From assembly GCA_964472565.1 (NCBI GenBank), contig CAYYNB010000002.1:34910-98909 (forward strand): 64,000 nt of DNA, given 5' to 3'. Source of the stretch: DATAMF01 sp964472565 (GTDB lineage Bacteria; Chloroflexota; Anaerolineae; Aggregatilineales; Aggregatilineaceae). The position numbers and the translations under genes were made by a program. Shown in pieces: positions 62,117 through 64,000 of this stretch; positions within the stretch are counted from its first letter, which is position 1, and each line of letters opens with the position of its first letter. The notes beneath the pieces were generated by a model, which did not search any database, was not told the DNA's origin, and saw only the letters and a list, made by a program, of their open reading frames with translations.

Positions 62117-63775
62117 ATGTCAATGGAGCAAAGCGCATTACGCCTGATACCACTGGGTGGTTTAGGCGAAATTGGTAAAAATATGCTGCTCATTGAATAT
62201 GATCGGTCCGCCATTATCGTGGATGTGGGAATTATGTTCCCCGAAAACGATATGCTGGGCATCGATTATATTATCCCCGACTTCCGCTATGTCGTAACCG
62301 AAGTCGAGGAAATGGGATTGCAGATTCTGGGCATTATTGTGACACATGGGCACGAAGATCATACGGGTGCAATCGGGTATGTCTTGAACTCGCTGCACGC
62401 GCCGGTGTATGCCACGCCTCTGACTGCCGGGTTACTCGAAATTAAAATGCGCGAGGCGGGCCATGTGGATCATCCCCTGCATGTGTTCCATGCGGGCGAT
62501 GTCATCGAACTCGGCCCCTTCCGCATCGAAACCTTCCATGTGACGCACAGCATCCCCGACTGCGTCGGGCTGGGTATTAATACACCTGTCGGGCTAATTG
62601 TGCATTCGGGTGATTTTAAATTTGATCACACCCCCGTTGATGGCTGGCCGCCCGATTTTGCCAAGTTGGCTGAGTTTTCTAAACGCGGGGTCTTGGCCTT
62701 GTTAGCAGACAGCACCAATGCCGATCGAGCCGGGTGGACCCCCTCCGAAACCACGATTGAACAGGCGCTGGACGATGTATTTCACGCGGCGAAGGGACGA
62801 ATCATTGTCGCTACGTTTGCGTCGCTCATCTCGCGCATTCAGCAAGTCGCCACTGTCGCGCAGAAATATGAGCGGCGGCTGGCAATTGCCGGGCATAGTA
62901 TGACCGAATACATCAAAGTAGCATCGCGGCTCGGTTATATCGACTTGCCTAAAGATTTGTTGGTCACGGTTGAGCAAACGGCCAAGATGCCGCGCGATAA
63001 GATTGCCATCATGGCAACCGGCGCGCAGGGTGAACCCACAGCCGTGTTGGGCAAACTGGCCTGGGGTAACCATCGCCAGTTGGAAATCGAAGAAGATGAT
63101 ACGGTGATCATGTCGGCTCACGCGATTCCGGGTAACGAGGAATTGGTACACCGCACCATCAACAAGCTGATCCAGCGAGGCGCACATGTAATCTACGATT
63201 CCGTATCTCCGGTACACGTCTCAGGTCATGCCAGCCGTGAAGAATTAAAACTCTTGATTAACTTGATCCGGCCCAGGTTTTTTATTCCCGTACATGGTGA
63301 ACTGCGGCACCTGATGCAGCACAGCATGTTGGCCCAGGAACTAGGCATTCCGGCCCAAAACATTGCCGTCGTGGAAAATGGCACGGAGATTTGTATCACC
63401 GCCGATTCACTCCAGGTAGGCGGGCGCGTACCCGGCGGTTATGTGTTTGTGGATGGTGCAGGCGTTGGTGATGTCGGCCCAATTGTGATGCGGGATCGGG
63501 AGATTCTGGCAAGCGATGGCTTTGTGATTGCGCAGGTATTGATTGATAAGGAAACCGGCTTATTGCTGAAGACGCCAGAATTGATTTCGCGCGGATTCGT
63601 ATTTTTACGCGAAGCAGCCGAACTGATCGAAATGGCGCAGATAAAAATTATGGAAGTGGTCGAGTCTCATCCAAAGGGAGACTTAACGGTTGCGGTGCAG
63701 GATGCGCTGTCGAAGATGTTCTATAACCAGACCAAACGCCGCCCCATGACCTTTGCATTCGTGACGGAAATTTAA
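62117..63775 (+). CDS. rnj: Ribonuclease J
   Basis: A 552-residue metallo-beta-lactamase/beta-CASP ribonuclease, about the usual length. It has the metal site HGHEDHTGA, GDFKFD, the beta-CASP region LLADSTNADRAG and VATFASLISRIQQV, SAHAIPGNE, and the late VHVSGHASREELKLL and PVHGELRHL. The C-terminal domain (about 455-552) is present. RNase J processes and degrades mRNA from the 5' end and matures rRNA. I start at ATG 62117 (GAGGAG 4 nt upstream); ATG 62123 is also possible. Confidence 0.96.
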   Translation: MSMEQSALRLIPLGGLGEIGKNMLLIEYDRSAIIVDVGIMFPENDMLGIDYIIPDFRYVVTEVEEMGLQILGIIVTHGHEDHTGAIGYVLNSLHAPVYATPLTAGLLEIKMREAGHVDHPLHVFHAGDVIELGPFRIETFHVTHSIPDCVGLGINTPVGLIVHSGDFKFDHTPVDGWPPDFAKLAEFSKRGVLALLADSTNADRAGWTPSETTIEQALDDVFHAAKGRIIVATFASLISRIQQVATVAQKYERRLAIAGHSMTEYIKVASRLGYIDLPKDLLVTVEQTAKMPRDKIAIMATGAQGEPTAVLGKLAWGNHRQLEIEEDDTVIMSAHAIPGNEELVHRTINKLIQRGAHVIYDSVSPVHVSGHASREELKLLINLIRPRFFIPVHGELRHLMQHSMLAQELGIPAQNIAVVENGTEICITADSLQVGGRVPGGYVFVDGAGVGDVGPIVMRDREILASDGFVIAQVLIDKETGLLLKTPELISRGFVFLREAAELIEMAQIKIMEVVESHPKGDLTVAVQDALSKMFYNQTKRRPMTFAFVTEI

Positions 63776-63898
63776 AGTGGTGGAATTCGGGTTGTTGCAC
63801 CTTAGGCTTTATGGCGCTTTATGATACAGGTCGATTTAACTGGAATCACCCATGATTTAGCCTAAATCTTGAGCCATTTAAGTTAAATCTATCCCACA

Positions 63899-63935
63899 TT
63901 TATCCCAATTAAGGCTACTTTTATCCCAATTAAGG
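63899..63935 (+). repeat. Short tandem repeat downstream of RNase J
   Basis: TTTATCCCAATTAAGG occurs at 63899-63914 and 63920-63935 (21-bp period), in an AT-rich 225-bp region that runs to the window end. A weaker related copy (TCTATCCCACATT) precedes it. No gene is seen here. Confidence 0.6.
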
Positions 63936-64000
63936 TTAAATAAGTAGCCTACTTTTACCATATCCTAACCTGCTGACAGTTTGAAAAAGGTTATTTTGCC

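Noticed and set aside
1..64000. CRISPR arrays, tRNA/rRNA genes, transposases, phage genes
   Set aside because: I looked for regularly spaced repeats, conserved RNA segments and mobile-element proteins and saw none. The short repeats found are irregular and intergenic.

Overview
The window looks like part of a Chloroflexota genome, probably Anaerolineae-like and probably a metagenome-assembled scaffold. I infer this from the gene content (SpoVS outside an obvious sporulation context, RNase J, a kinase-STAND-TPR protein, CxC-tail exported proteins, many radical SAM enzymes), the roughly 55-57 % GC, and a 10-N scaffold gap at 30125-30134 flanked by two near-identical sequence ends. No rRNA, tRNA, CRISPR array, transposase or phage gene was seen.

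Layout. 1-2648 (minus): carB (cut by the window edge) and carA. 2762-8784 (minus): a potassium module of a small membrane protein, kdpD, a KimA-type K+ permease and kdpE, without kdpFABC. The same four-repeat direct-repeat array, with spacing 11-21-11 bp, lies upstream of both transcription units, and kimA has an attenuator-like leader. 8804-15214: a TetR regulator diverges from an operon of class II aldolase, class III aminotransferase, FGGY kinase, FLVCR-like MFS transporter and a secreted hydrolase, with two operator copies on a clear promoter. 15218-20730 (minus): an operon of glycyl-radical activase, trans-4-hydroxy-L-proline dehydratase (HypD), an Xaa-Pro-type M24 peptidase and an exported WD40 protein, which fits use of collagen-like peptides.

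20833-34595 (plus) is the most unusual region. It is a run of mostly overlapping genes with four or five radical SAM proteins (three clear SPASM enzymes, one HemN-like enzyme and one broken by the assembly gap), a U32-like Cys-rich protein, a PqqD-like protein, a TIR protein, a secreted TraB/Tiki-like protein, a GT-A-like transferase, and a Tat-exported SH3b protein with an eight-cysteine tail. I read it as a peptide/protein modification system whose likely substrate is the Cys-tailed protein at 31161-31907.

34709-46805 holds ordinary accessory genes: a DUF5060/DUF4038-type glycosidase, a UroD-like methyltransferase-type protein, two MFS transporters, an ABC exporter with its WYL regulator, ClbS/DinB, transglutaminase-like and PiT phosphate transporter genes, and an M15-like peptidase. 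46848-54083 has a 1052-residue Ser/Thr kinase-STAND-TPR protein, a Gfo/Idh/MocA oxidoreductase and lutABC. 54151-60071 (minus) has a heterodimeric ABC exporter, preceded by the same palindrome found next to the WYL regulator, and a DUF2723 membrane protein. 60155-63775 has a Crp/Fnr regulator, spoVS, a cold-shock protein and RNase J. A short intergenic repeat (AAGAAAATA followed by CGCAGCCTTA) recurs at five places, four of them just upstream of plus-strand genes.
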